Source of the DNA: Eutreptiella sp. 'Long Island Sound 2002'
Taxonomy: Eukaryota > Euglenozoa > Euglenophyceae > Eutreptiales > Eutreptiaceae
NCBI GenBank assembly: GCA_964036045.1
Contig: OZ038379.1
Span: forward strand, 112,538,611 to 112,602,610
Length of the DNA stretch: 64,000 nt
Direction: 5' to 3'
The first letter of the stretch is position 1; every line of letters starts with the position of its first letter. Of the stretch, positions 1-11,329 are shown piece by piece. The notes beneath the pieces were generated by a model, which worked only from the letters and a program-made list of their open reading frames with translations, was not told where the DNA came from and ran no database searches. The translations under genes and the position numbers were made by a program.

Positions 1-1262
1 AAAACCTAGGCTACCACTGCCACTGCCCACCGAAAACCCTGTTAAAATTCCACAAAACTGGCAGGACAGTGACACACACACTGTAGGTCCTACACACCCT
101 ACTGTGGACCCAGCCTTCGAAGGATGACGTCATCCAGGCCTTCCACTCCTACACGCACACGCTACTTGGTGCTGCTGTCAACGAGGTCGTAGGCCCTACT
201 GGCCTTCCTGTGAGAGAAGCAAGCAACACACAGCGCTGCTAAGCTGCTGTGGTCTGATAGGGACGCCATTACGCGTACCCCTGCCAGGGCTTGGAGGGAA
301 GGAGTGCACTGCGGCGCAGCGTGAGTACGTGTCGTTCATGGCGGAGTCGTTCAGCGTCTTCTTCGGTGGTTCCCCATTTCTTTGGTGTGATCCGCGCCCT
401 TTTTGCTGGGCAAAAAATTGTGCCGTCGAAGACAGCAAAGTGCACCAATCACCCTGACCTACACCACCTGAGAGGTTCACATGCAGGCACTGTTTTGGGC
501 TGAGGAACCTAACCACCCTCGCCGTATTATACGGGTCCTCGAGTGGAAAATAATACGCTGCCCCAAAACAGGTCCTTCCAAGAAAGCAAGCTTAAGGAAC
601 TCCGCCCGTTCTCTTATAGAACGTAGGGCGGAGCCCCTGGGTAACCTAAACAAGGGTTTACCGAGCGCACCACGCGTGGCCTACCCTTTAATGCGTCATG
701 TGAATGCACAGGATACATAGCCGCAATGAATCTACCAGGGGGTGGCCCCTCCTGGGCTTACTCACCTTACCTACCACAACGTCAATCTCAAACATGATGA
801 CTCTACCAGGGGGTGGCCCCTCCTGGGCTTACTCACCTTACCTACCGCTGCAAGCGAAAGGAGAGCAAACACAATGACATGCACACATGCGGGCATATTT
901 TCCCCAACCCACCATTTTCCTGAAGTGAAGTTCCCGTGTCTCTGTGGGGGTGGGGGGGGGGGGTACTGCCCTTTTATCCCCATTTTCCTGAAGTGAAGGT
1001 CCTATGTGTCTGGTGGGGGGGGGGGCACTTTGATGATTCGAAACAGGCGGGGGGGGGGGGGTACTATGCTTTCCCCCATGTTGAACGTTTTCCGAGGTTC
1101 CATATTTTCCCATTTTCCACTTGTCCACTAGTCTGATATTAGGGAGGGGGGGGGGGGAGGTCTATCATGGGGGGCTTGGGTGTTGGGGGTTGGGGGGGAT
1201 GGTCCATAAAAGTCTGAAGTCTGAAGTCTCATAGCCCATTGGGTTACTATACCCATAGCTGC
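1..1262. repeat. Long direct repeat, left copy (cut by window edge)
   Basis: This stretch is nearly identical to 7,638-8,940, base by base apart from point changes, different G-run lengths and one fewer copy of an internal tandem unit. Similarity stops abruptly after the shared text around 'TACTATACCCATAGCTGC'. The left end may extend outside the window. It holds no convincing gene of its own; the last ~100 bases are read into the 3' end of the helicase frame on the minus strand. Together with the right copy it brackets a 6.4 kb interval containing a helicase. It could be a terminal repeat of a mobile element or a segmental duplication. Confidence 0.9.
731..850. repeat. Tandem unit inside left long repeat (2 copies, ~71 bp)
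   Basis: The unit starts with TCTACCAGGGGGTGGCCCC at 731 and 802. The right long repeat carries three units at 8,367, 8,432 and 8,497 with a 65-bp period, so unit number differs between the two copies. Confidence 0.85.
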
Positions 1263-3716
1263 CCCCCCCCTTGAACTTGTAAATGACGCCCACCTCTGGT
1301 TTGGCAAGGGTAGGCTGTTGGTACAGAACCCCTGGAAGCCGCACCTTCTGTACGTCCTCTTGGGAAGGATAATTCCGCAGTTCGGCAGCCATCACCCTCA
1401 GCCCACTCAACCAACCCGCAGTGAGGGGGGAGTCCTCCCAACCGAGAAAGGCCCCGAACAGATGCAGCTTAGATTGGGCCCTGCTATTTAGTGTGTTTGC
1501 CCGCACCACGCCCCTCATGATCCCCGGCTGTGAGGAGACCAGGGAGGCAAGGACAACCGGAGCCTGCAGACCCTGGTACCGGTCCAGGGTGGCGATTGTT
1601 TGCACACACTCATATGCATGGTCCCCATGCAGTCGGCGCCCTGCCTCCAACACTCAGTGCTGCAGCCATAGCATCTGCGCATAGTGTGTGGTGACGATTG
1701 CCACTAAATTGGGGGGGTACACATTTGCACTGTGTGCATGCTCCAGAAAGTGCAGCACCAGCCAGGCCTCCCGCTTGCTCAGGTTCCCCTGGTTGCGCAT
1801 GGCCTCGTCCATGACAAGGCAGTCCCATGCTTTGCCAACCTCCCTTCTCAGTCCGTCCACCCGGCCGTCCGACATCCCGTGTCGTGTCAGCTCCGATCTC
1901 CACTCAGGACCGTCTGTGCTTACTATGCGGATGTGTTGCCCTCCCAACACCGGGGGGGGGGGTAATGCTGGGGAGGAGGCGGGGTACCAGCCCAAGGACC
2001 CCCCCGTGAACAGCCCATGCACCACCGTTGCCAAAGGCAGGTCCATGCGGAACTGCTGGGTTAGGACACACGCAGTACACCTTGTACGGTACAGGACAAA
2101 CTGCAACACACTACTTGTGGCGAAACGCTGCGAGTCACCATACTGCATCCGTGGTCCCCGGTCCAGGTGCACATTGAGGTTAGCAAAATGCTCGGACTGC
2201 GGCCATGCAATTTGTTGAGCCGTCACCTTGCCCCCTTTCTCCCCATTCTCCCCTTTCTGCGATGCAAGAAGAGTGATGGCACTGTATGTGCGAAGTTTAC
2301 CGGCATCCCCACAAAACATGCACTGTGCCCCAAAAGCTGCCAAGTCCAGACCCACTGGGATGCTATGCCTCGAGGACTCATCCACGTAGCAGAATGAGAA
2401 CCGAGTTTGTGGGTCACCCGCAAGCAACAACTTCCGCCGTGTGGCGACCATACCAGCTGTTGCAAAGAGAACCCGGAAGCTGTTGAGGGCACACTGCAAT
2501 GTGCCATTGCAGTCCGGATGATTGGCCAACGTCTCTTGGACTGTTGTTTGGTTGTACGGCTGCAAATTTGGGGGGGTCCGGCCCCTTGCAGCTCGGAGCC
2601 GCATCCAGGGCACGGGGTGGTCCTTCACGACCGCCTCTGAGAAGACAAGATCCTGTTCTGCCGATTGGATCACCCGCAGCATCAGGTTGTCGACCTGTGC
2701 GTTTGTTGCGGCGGTGACCAAGATGCATGCCCGAGGGGGTTTGTCGGTTGGTGCCCCCCCCCCCCCCCTTTCGTGCCAGTGTGTATCGAATCTGGCGCCT
2801 TGGGATTCGGGATGCATGGGTCGAAGCACCCCTGCTGCCATATCAGTGCCTTGATGCAGGCCACCAGGGTCTCTGACTTCCCCGTGCCGGCCCCCCGAGT
2901 CATGGAGGAGACAACAGCACCCTCATCCAGACATTGCCGGACAGCCAAGGCTTGGGAGGGGTTCAAGTTATGATGCTCCACAAGGTGACGCAGGATCTGC
3001 TGGTCCTCGTCATGGAGGCTGTTAGACAGCCGTGGTTCTTGCTGGGAGGCATTGAGCAACGCGTTCCAGGCCTCCCCCGTCCGTATCTCCTCAGGCAACG
3101 ACCGGAACGCTGCCTCGTCACGCAAGACACAGCACCACCACCTGCGGATGTGCAAGACGGGCGGTTTGTTCGCACAAACAATGGTCACCATGTCACCGGA
3201 GGTGCCATCACCTTGCACCTTGCCAATCCAGTCCGGGTTTGGTGCCACATCAAGGGTGTCGACATCTGCCCGCTTCATGTCCCATCCATGGATGAGATCC
3301 CCATCGGTCAGCTCGTAGTTGCCCCAAACTTTGAGCTCAGCAGCCCATTCTATTACCTTGACCATGTTGCCATGCTTGTCCTCCTTCCGCCCCTCGACCC
3401 TCTCAAACCACAGCTCCCTCTGGGCACCTTGCTCCCATGCCCACCTCCGGGCAGCGGCAATCTCATGCATGTGCACCAAGCATGCCTTGTGGACATACGC
3501 ATCGCAATCAGCCCAACGGGTGGTGAATCCCTCGGTTGGGTCCGTGTCGATGTCATAGTCCACGTGGGCAAGGGTTTTCGCAAAGGTCCGGGCCTTGTCT
3601 TTGGCTTGCGGCGGGCCTTGGCCTGTGCCTTGTGGGGGGGCCTGACCTTTGCCTTGCGGCGGGCCTTTGCCTGTGCCTTGTGGGGGGAACCTGACCTTTG
3701 CCTCGTGGGGGGCCAT
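1165..3716 (-). pseudogene. UPF1-like superfamily 1 RNA/DNA helicase, frame-broken
   Basis: The minus-strand product carries the ordered motifs of the UPF1-like SF1 helicases. From 3,716 (ATG) come a Q/P/K-G-rich repeat, a region resembling the 1B domain (DWIGKVQGDGTSGDMV), the Q-motif (NLNPSQALAV) and Walker A GAGTGKSE near residue 275. After a frame change in the C-run at ~2,757-2,768 follow motif Ia (AATNAQVDNL), motif II (YVDESSR, a DEAS-type box), motif III (GDAGKL) and motif IV (LTQQFRMDLP). After an in-frame TGA at 1,656-1,654 the same frame continues with motif V (TIATLDRYQG) and motif VI (ANTLNSRAQSKLHLFG, equivalent to the ALTRAK box). Family knowledge says such enzymes are ATP-driven 5'-3' helicases. 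Motif VI departs from the usual RAK, so activity is doubtful. Two breaks (one homopolymer frameshift, one stop) make this a likely pseudogene, or a real gene with one sequence error plus a stop. Confidence 0.85.
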
Positions 3717-3960
3717 GGCCTTTGCCTTGTGGATGCGCTTGGCCTTTGCCTGTGCCTTGCTGGGGGCCTGTGCCTTGCGCAGTTGCGCAGGGCCATGCCC
3801 TTTGCCTTGCTGTGTGCCTTTGCCTTGCGCAGGGCCATGCCCTTTGCCTTGCTGTGGGCCTGTGCCTTGCTGAGGGCCTTTGCCTTGCGCAATGCCATTC
3901 CCTTTGCCATGCTGTGGGCCTTTGCCTTGCTGAGGGCCTTTGCCTTACCAATGGCCATGG
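3600..3960 (-). repeat. Coding minisatellite at helicase N-terminus
   Basis: Repeats of a ~15-18 bp motif of the kind GCCTTTGCCTTGCG, open in all three minus frames. In the helicase frame it reads as PPQGTGKG / PPQGKGQ repeats; in other frames as KAKALSKAKAHS. The extent upstream of the 3,716 ATG suggests the minisatellite expanded across the start, so the true N-terminus is uncertain. Confidence 0.8.
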
Positions 3961-4000
3961 GGCTGTGTTTGCCCTCCGTTTGGCATGTTGTCTGGGTTCG

Positions 4001-4340
4001 GGCGCTGTGGCCGGGGACCGAGAGCGAACTCCTGCGGCTCAGAGGCCTACAGTAGGTGAGTTGGGGGTTGAAAGACGACCCTGGTCAGGGCGCTGTGGCC
4101 GGGGACCGCGGGCGAACTCCTGCGGCTCAGCGGCCCGCAGTGGGTGGGTACGGAGAGGAACGAGGACCCTGGTCGGGGCGCTGTGGCCGAGGACCGAGGG
4201 CGAACTCCTGCGGCTCAGCGGCCCGCAGTGGGTGGGTACGGAGGGGAACGACGACCCTGGTCGGGGCGCTGTGGCCGGGGACCGAGGGCGAACTCCTGCG
4301 GCTCGGCGGCGCGCAGTGGGTGAGAGATGAACGCGTGGGT
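4001..4340. repeat. 88-bp tandem repeat, 4 copies
   Basis: GGCGCTGTGGCCGGGGACCG-type units begin at 4,001, 4,089, 4,177 and 4,265, an exact 88-bp period with a few substitutions. Confidence 0.9.
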
Positions 4341-4470
4341 GTTGGGGCAGGCCCAACTCGGATGTTTGGGTCCGAGACGCGACGGTCTAGACCCAAGACG
4401 CACTTCCTCGGCTCAAGGGGGAGGTTGGAAATAAAAGAGTGCCCCATGTGTAAGAGACGCCCGGTGCAAA
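4313..4470. repeat. Dispersed ~150-bp repeat, copy 1
   Basis: Matches 5,402-5,560 in the same orientation: both contain GGGGCAGGCCCAACTC, then CTTCCTCG.CTCAAGGGGGAGGT and AAAAGAGTGCCC, with substitutions. The two copies flank the proline-rich ORF. Confidence 0.8.
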
Positions 4471-5400
4471 CCTGCCGAAGAGCTGGAAATTGGAACGTTT
4501 CGCTGAAGTCTGTGGACGTTGCGGGGGGGCCTGCGCAGGCAGCAATGACCGAAACTGCAGCCTCTCCGGCGGGGGGGCGGACTGAGACACACGGCGCTGG
4601 AGCAATGAACCGTACTGCGGGGTGGGGCACGGCCGCTTCGGGGCGGGAGCCAATGGGAGGAGTGAGGAGCGGCCGTGCCTGCTATGCTGGGTCAGTGTCA
4701 CCTGATCACTTGCTGGAGGGGGCAGCGGCGGACGAGGCACAGGTTGTGGGGCCGGCTTGGGGATACGGGGGGGTTTTGGGGTAGCACACAGGATTTCAAG
4801 CACCACTGCTGCATGCTCCTCGTCTCTGAAAAAGAAATGCGAACGGCTAATTCGCATGCCCTCCTGCCACACCCGCGAGGGATTTTTCTTGGGCTGCTGA
4901 ACCGCAAACCGGTACATCGCACGGCGGTTCAGCACCCCGTCCACGAAATACTAAACCCCACCCCCGTGATTCTCCCGGATGAGCTGCAATGTTTTGGCAC
5001 TGTAGGGCCCGTGAACAGTGGGTTTGGGGTGGGTGGGGGGGTCCTTGGGTACGTACTTGGGGGGTTGTGGGGGGGATGGCGGTGGAACGGCAGTGCACAT
5101 CAGGGCCTCCTCCACGGCTTCCAGGGCTACCAGGTATGGGGTTGAGGGGACGTGGGGTCTCGGTGGAGGACTTACTGGCGTTGGAGAGGTTGCTGGTGAA
5201 GGGGGAGAGGGGGGCGGTGTTGGCAATGGAGGCTGGGGCGAGGCCAGTCCGCTGAGACACTTCTCAGCGTCAGAGTCCCACGGTGGCGAGGGGGGTTGGT
5301 CTCCAAACCGCAATAGCTCCGGCAGATCCCCCCAACCACATTCCGGGAACGAAGTGCTGGAGGGGACGGAAGAGGCCACGCTAAGGGGGCTAGACGACAT
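4387..5400 (-). CDS. Unknown proline-rich protein with shared 'AMYRF' domain, one in-frame TAG
   Basis: One minus-strand reading frame from ATG 5,400 to 4,387, interrupted only by TAG at 4,953-4,951 (…HGGGV-stop-YFVDGVLNRR…). The first part is a low-complexity P/S-rich linker after an acidic segment (WDSDAEKCLSGL). After the TAG comes a compact segment (DGVLNRRAMYRFAV, then RISRSHFFFRDEEHAAVVLE) followed by another P-rich tail. A loosely similar block (an F/Y start, a basic middle, then EA/HA..L) is found at 23,164-22,916 and 52,560-52,400, so it may be a divergent copy of the same module. No known family recognised. It lies upstream of the helicase in the same orientation and might be part of the same transcription unit. 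Confidence 0.45.
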
Positions 5401-5401
5401 G

Positions 5402-5560
5402 GCAAACTGCGGCGCGCAGCGGGTGGTGGGGCAGGCCCAACTCCAATGTCTGGGTTAGAGACGCAGTGGTCTAGACGCAAGACACACTTCCTCGCCTCAA
5501 GGGGGAGGTAGGTAACAAAAGAGTGCCCTACGTGTAGAAGAGGCTCAGTGCACACGCGTC
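5402..5560. repeat. Dispersed ~150-bp repeat, copy 2
   Basis: Counterpart of 4,313-4,470 (see that entry); begins right at the 5' end of the proline-rich ORF. Confidence 0.8.
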
Positions 5561-7637
5561 TCCTATGCAATACACGCATTTCCCTTTGTCTCAGCAAGAG
5601 GCACAACATGCAACAATTACATATACCAGGAGATCAGGACCAAATGAAATCAAAACGAATTACCTCCAAGTGGTCAACCACCAATACACACATAGCAGAG
5701 CCCCTTCTCGGGTTTTTTTTTGGATGATAGTGGGACTTCTGCATCACCCAACTCAAATGCAGTCCGCCACATGGGACAGTACTGCGCCCAGCAAGGCACA
5801 ATGAAAAAGAAACCTTGGGGGCGAAATCTGCGCAATGACCCAGACAAGCTGTCAAGGTAGGGGCTTGCATATGTTGTGCAGCAGTAGGGTGCAGGAGGGC
5901 TGAGTGCAGTGGTTTTCGGCAGGTTTGGCAAACATGCAGATCCGTTGGAGTATGGGGAGATGCCTGGCTCCATCCAACAAAATAGGGCCTAAAATAGTAG
6001 GTCCCCGGACGGATTGTTCCCACGTGGCTGACACATTATCGAAGGGGATGCATACATACAAAGCACAACCTGGGTACACATGTGCATGCAGATACCTACA
6101 AATCGGGACCATCAAATAAAATAAAAACAAATCAAAACACCAAGCATCAGCAAAGCAGACCATCAAATAAAAAAAAACACAAACATCAGCAAAGCAGACC
6201 CCCGTCTCAGTATTAGCAAAGTAACCGAAATAGCCAAAGCAGAGCCCCTTCTCATTACATTGTTTTTGGTGGAAGCGTCAGCCTCCCGGCGCCATACGTG
6301 GGGATGTTTCAAACGTGTCTCTGGGGCTCCTTAGGGATGCTGCTGCTGCGAAGCTAGATCCCTTCCCGGTGGAACGTAGAGTTGGATGGTACTGATTTTC
6401 CCAGGCTTAGGCAGATACTCTTTCACGCCCCACTTTCTCAACAGCTCTGCCAACCAAAACAGGGCCTAGGAAAAGAGGTCCCTGCGGGAGTCTGTGCCTC
6501 TGCTATGGGGGAAGCACAGACCCGATGTCGGCGGAGCATCCCCCTGCGTTTGCGCCCTTGGTAACAAAAAATCATCAAAGGGGATGCATAACACCTGTAA
6601 CACACACTTGGCAACACAACAACAGAGAAGAGCCCCTTCTCAGCTATACCCATGCACGTGCACAAAGGACCTTGCATTGGATTCATGGGTTTTTGGGGAG
6701 CGGTGTACCACAGCGTTGTACCACAGTGTTACATGCTAAGTGTGTCAATTGTTTGCTTGGGGACCCACATCAGGTGCGGTATTGGCTGTACTAGGATGAG
6801 GATTTGGGCAGTGGCACTGGCAGTGGCATTTTTAAAAATCCGTGGAACCCAAAACAGGGCCTAAGAAAAAGGTCCCTGCAGGGGTCTGCGCATGGCTCCC
6901 TGCTGCAGCCTAGACCCAAGTTCCACGGAGCAGGCCCGTGCACACACAATGTCGCCATCATCCAACGGGCTGAAAATGGTTGGAAACTGCACAACCCACA
7001 TCTACTAACAACAAATCGGGACGGGCTCGCAATACATGGATGCAAATACCAGGAAATCAGAACCCCTTCTCAGTTGTTGTCAACGCATTCTTCATCGAAG
7101 GGGTCTGTGGTCGTAGGCGCCGGGGCCTGGACCACACACAGCGAAAACACCTCAAGGATGTTCTGCATAATGAAATTGTGAGCACATTCTGATCGGATGC
7201 AGAAACAAACATGTCAAAACCCCTTCTCCGCTGTTGGCAGCATCATCACTGAAGGGGTATATGGTCGTAGGCGCTAAGGCCTAGACCACACACAACCTGA
7301 ACACCTCCAGGGTTCTAGATAATCACATTGAAGAAACAACAAAATGTCTGTGTGAGTGTGCTAGCCTGAGGTCCTGGAGCAAGCTGCAGAATTGGTGTCC
7401 TAATTATACCCAAGTCTGCACGCTTGCTGAACCCGGCGGATGTCTTACCGGTGCCACGGGGTACGCCCCGGGTCTCTCCGCACCTAGGTGCCCAATTTCT
7501 GTGCTGGCACCAAAAATCCTTCGGGGAATACCCAGCGATAACGCCAAGGTATTGGTTTTTCCTACCTGCCTGCCTACTACAGGGGAGGGGTGGCCAAAAG
7601 CTATGAGGCATGAAAACGCCTGTTTGCTATGTGGCCA
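5561..7637. other. No gene seen; diverged tandem repeats
   Basis: No open frame with coding character. The block is built of degenerate repeats. The phrase CCCCTTCTC recurs near 5,703, 6,246, 6,638, 7,064 and 7,217. CAAAACAGGGCCTA followed by GAGGTCCCTGC recurs at ~6,456 and ~6,850. CGAAGGGG(A/T) recurs near 6,041, 6,578, 7,097 and 7,250. Confidence 0.7.
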
Positions 7638-8940
7638 AACCCTAGGCTACCACTACCACTGCCCACCGAAAACCCTTTTAAAATTCCAGGAAACTGGCAG
7701 GACAGTGACACACACACTGTAGGTCCTACACACCCTACCGTGGACCCAGCCTTCGAAGGATGACGTCATCCAGGCCTTCCACTCCTACACGCACACGCTA
7801 CTTGGTGCTGCTGTCAACGAGGTCGTAGGCCCTACTGGCCTTCCTGTGAGAGAAGCAAGCAAAACAGAGCGCTGCTAAGCTGCTGTGGCCTGACAGGGAC
7901 GCCATTACGCGTACCCCTGCCAGGGCTTGGAGGAAAGGAGTGCACTGCGGAGCACCGTGAGTACGTGTCGTTCATGGCGGAGTCGTTCAGCGTCTTCTTC
8001 GGTGGTTCCCCATTTCTTTGGTGTGATTTGCGCCCTTTTTGCTGGGCAAAAAATTGCGCCGTCAAAGACAGCAAAGTGCACCAATCACCCTGACCTACAC
8101 CACCTGAGAGGTTCACATGGAGGCACTATTTTGGGCTGAGGAACCTAACCACCCTCGCCGTATTATACGGGTCCTCGAGTGGAAAATAATACGCTGTCCC
8201 AAAACAGGTCCTTCCAAGAAAGCAAGCTTAAGGAACTCCGCCCGTTCTCTTATAGAACGTAGGGCGGAGCCCGTGGGTAACCTAAACAAGGGCTTACCGA
8301 CCGCACCACACGTGGCCTACCCTTTAATGCGTCATGTGCATGCACAGGAGACACAGTCGCAATGACTCTACCAGGGGGTGGCCCCTCCTGGGCTTACTCA
8401 CCTTACCTACCGCAATGTCAAGCTCAATGCCTCTACCAGGGGGTGGCCCCTCCTGGGCTTACTCACCTTACCTACCGCAATGTCAAGCTCAATGACTCTA
8501 CCAGGCGGTGGCCCCTCCTGGGCTTACTCACCTTACCTACCGCTGCAAGCGAAAGGAGAGCAAACAACATGACATGCACACATGCAGGCATATTTTCCCC
8601 AACCCACCATTTTCCTGAAGTGAAGTTCCCGTGTCTCTGTGGGGGTGGGGGGGGGGGTACTGCCCTTTTATCCCCATTTTCCTGAAGTGAAGTTCCTATG
8701 TGTCTGGTGGGGGGGGGGGTGCACTTTTATGATTGAAACGGGGGGGGGTACTATGCTTTCCCCCATGTTGAACGTTTTCCGAGGTTCCATATTTTCCCAT
8801 TTTCCACTTGTGCACTAGTCTGATATTGGGGGGGGGGGTTCCATCATGGGGGGCTTGGGTGTTGGGGGTTGGGGGGGTGGTCCATAAAAGTCTGAAGTCT
8901 GAAGTCTGATAGCCCATTGGGTTACTATACCCATAGCTGC
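7638..8940. repeat. Long direct repeat, right copy
   Basis: Near-identical partner of 1-1,262 including the motifs CTTCGAAGGATGACGTCATC, GGGCGGAGCCC and the G-runs near the end. It carries one additional 65-bp internal unit. Beyond 8,940 the sequence diverges completely from the left copy. Confidence 0.9.
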
Positions 8941-10370
8941 TGCGCCTTGCCCAAGACCCTTGGCCATCAAATCCATAGCCATCCACGAACTGTGCCGCGC
9001 ATGCAGCCACGCATTCACCTACCCACCCTTGCAGCTACACCCATCCAAACACACACACAAACACTCACTCACATGAGTGAAAAAGAACTGAGCACAACAT
9101 GTCATCAAATGCCGGAAACCTCGTCACCTGGATCGTCCAACAAGAAGAAGCATCGTGTTCAACACCAATAGGCGTGTTTGTGCATCACAGGGCACAAGCG
9201 CATAACATCCTAGAACCGTGGTCACGAATATGCTCGAGCCGCTGGCAGTCACGGTGAACTAGGGGCTTGCGCCAAAGCAATGGAAGGGTGAGCTCGACCC
9301 CACACCCGGGTGAAGCGGGAAAGACAAGACACGACCATGTACCATGCCCTGTTCAAGAGCTAGCAAGGCCTTGTGGAAACAAACCAAGATGCCCATTTGA
9401 GCACGGTGGAGGAGACGGGGTGGGGGGGGTCGTCGGAGGAGAACACAAACACACATTGTGTATTGCATAAGACAATCGGTCATGCTACCAAATTCAGGTT
9501 AGGTCCTTTTGACACTGTGGAGCTTTTGCCTGTTGCCCTTGGCATTGCGTTGCACATAAACATACACTAACACACCTAGCCACAAATAGACACAAAAACA
9601 TTAGAGGGAGGGAGAACTCCGAGGAAGGACAAAATCCACAAATACATTTGTGATCCAGGGCACAGTCCACACAGAAAATTGTGAAACGATGCACATGCAA
9701 TACATGCGCGGAGCTCCTGCACACGCACCAACACGCCACAAACTTAGGAGGTACCCACCCACACACCTCACACAAACACTCACAACCCAAACATGCCACA
9801 TATTCACTTGGTCCATACCCGGGTGATTGGTGAAGCTTGCATACCTTATCTTGCTTGGGATAGCTTGGAGTACAAAAGAGTCACCGAAATTCTCCTTGTG
9901 ATGACAACTTGAAGAAACCGAGGTACACCCAGCCAAACTCAAAGAAGGTACAACGTAGAAGGCCTGCACCACAATCATAGACAATTGTGCAAAGAGCACT
10001 GCGCCAGAGGGCACCAAAGGGGTGAAAATACTTACCATCTAACCTAATTCGAACCTAGTGAGCTTGGTGTCAGCTTGCAGTGTACTTACAATGAACCTCA
10101 ATGAGCTTGAAGTGAGCTTGCACTAAGCTTGCACTAAATTTTCAGTCTGAAAGTGAAGTGAAGGTGAAGTGAACTTTGGGGAAGGTGAAGTGGACCGACT
10201 CGCCTTTTACAAAAACGTACCCCCATTGTCGAGGTACCCCAAAGCAGTCATGGGGATCACCTTGGAAGCATCCAAAGACATACCCTACCCTCAACAGCAA
10301 CACTCTTGGTGCTACAAGTGTGTTTAAACCATTGCTTCGCCTTTGCTTCGCCTTTTGCCCTTGACCACAA
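8941..10370. other. No gene seen
   Basis: CA-rich low-complexity text (many ACACAC/CACACA words) and short degenerate repeats of GTGAGCTTGC / AAGTGAAGTGAA type at 10,060-10,190. No coding exon supported. Confidence 0.6.
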
Positions 10371-10376
10371 ACTTAC

Positions 10377-10613
10377 TTCACAACTCCAGGTGAACCGTAG
10401 GTACACTGTTTGGCGTTGCTCCGTGGCTGGCCTGGTGCTCACCAGCGCGGTGACCCCTAGCACCACCGCATAGGTGTCGTTCGCATCGGACGAGGAACGC
10501 AGCGCTGCATACCAAGCACCTTGGTCGTCCCACAGTGGGAGGTCCGCAACCCTGAGTTCCTCCGGGTCCACGGACTCTAGCATGGGGCGTAGGCGATTTT
10601 CCGTGGTGCACAC
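10377..10613 (-). CDS. Exon of multi-exon gene family, copy I
   Basis: A 237-bp, 79-codon exon with a good acceptor (…GCCCTTAG before 10,613) and a consensus donor (GAA^GTAAGT at 10,376). The peptide includes DLPLWDDQGAWYAALRSS and DTYAVVLGVTAL. It resembles the exon at 53,876-53,523 (…YHGFVVGQTL…) of copy III: a Y/H-hydrophobic-V-x-G-x-T-L core followed by a (Y)LR.…CE ending. Function unknown. In copy I it is one of the few pieces without a stop. Confidence 0.55.
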
Positions 10614-11181
10614 CTAAGGGCTTCCGTAATGGACCTCATTGTTCCAAATGATGGCTACGACGTTCACCAAAAGGACGGATACGGGGTAGCCTTGGAGAAT
10701 ACCATTGGTGGCAGGCTGGTGGGACGCCGCAACCGGAGCGTATTCTGCATCTCGCCCCGTTAATCCAGTATGCATGCATGGCCTTCTGGGCGTTCACTGC
10801 CTCACAACGGGTTGAGGCGGCATGTCGTTGTCCCCAAGAGGTCTACAACCCTCCCCTCCCCCTGCCGCCCATCACGCCACCCGCGTTGCTTCGGGGCAGG
10901 TAGCGGGTTGTGGCCGTGGAGGACAAGAATTATGTGGTTCAAAGTCAGCTCACACCACTTCATCTGCGGTCACGGCCAAAACCTAGCGCCGAACTAGTCA
11001 CCACATGGTGAGGTGGTACCTCGAGACGAAGGTTGCGTCTAAGCATCTAGACGCGAAACCCCAAACACACCTGTCCATCGGCCATGCCGTGTAGCGCTCA
11101 CCAAAGGTCCCAGTGCTCACAGATGGGGCAGTCGCTGGCCTCGGCACAAAAAGCCATGAGGAAGCAGTGGGCCACACTCAC

Positions 11182-11329
11182 AAGGCCCGGAACCGCGGAG
11201 TGCAGCCCCGGTAGTATGACCGGTGCGCCAGCATCCGGGTGTACGCCATCGTGAGGATGGCGAAGCAACCGTACGTTGTGTCCTCGAGGTGCATCCAAGG
11301 GTTCATTGTTGATGGCTCTGCGTGAGGAC
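11182..11329 (-). CDS. Exon of multi-exon gene, copy I
   Basis: A 148-bp piece with acceptor CCCCCCGCACGTAG directly downstream of a 14-nt C-run (G-run 11,339-11,352 on the plus strand) and donor CTT^GTGAGTG at 11,181. The peptide includes MNPWMHLEDTTYGCF and RMLAHRSYYRGC. Not recognised. Splice signals and codon character support it; homology does not. Confidence 0.45.

Noticed and set aside
1165-3716. Helitron Rep/helicase
   Set aside because: The helicase motifs are UPF1-like (DEAS box, QFRM), not Pif1-like, and no HUH Rep domain was seen.
1-8940. Classical LTR retrotransposon
   Set aside because: No reverse transcriptase, integrase, protease or primer-binding site between the long repeats.
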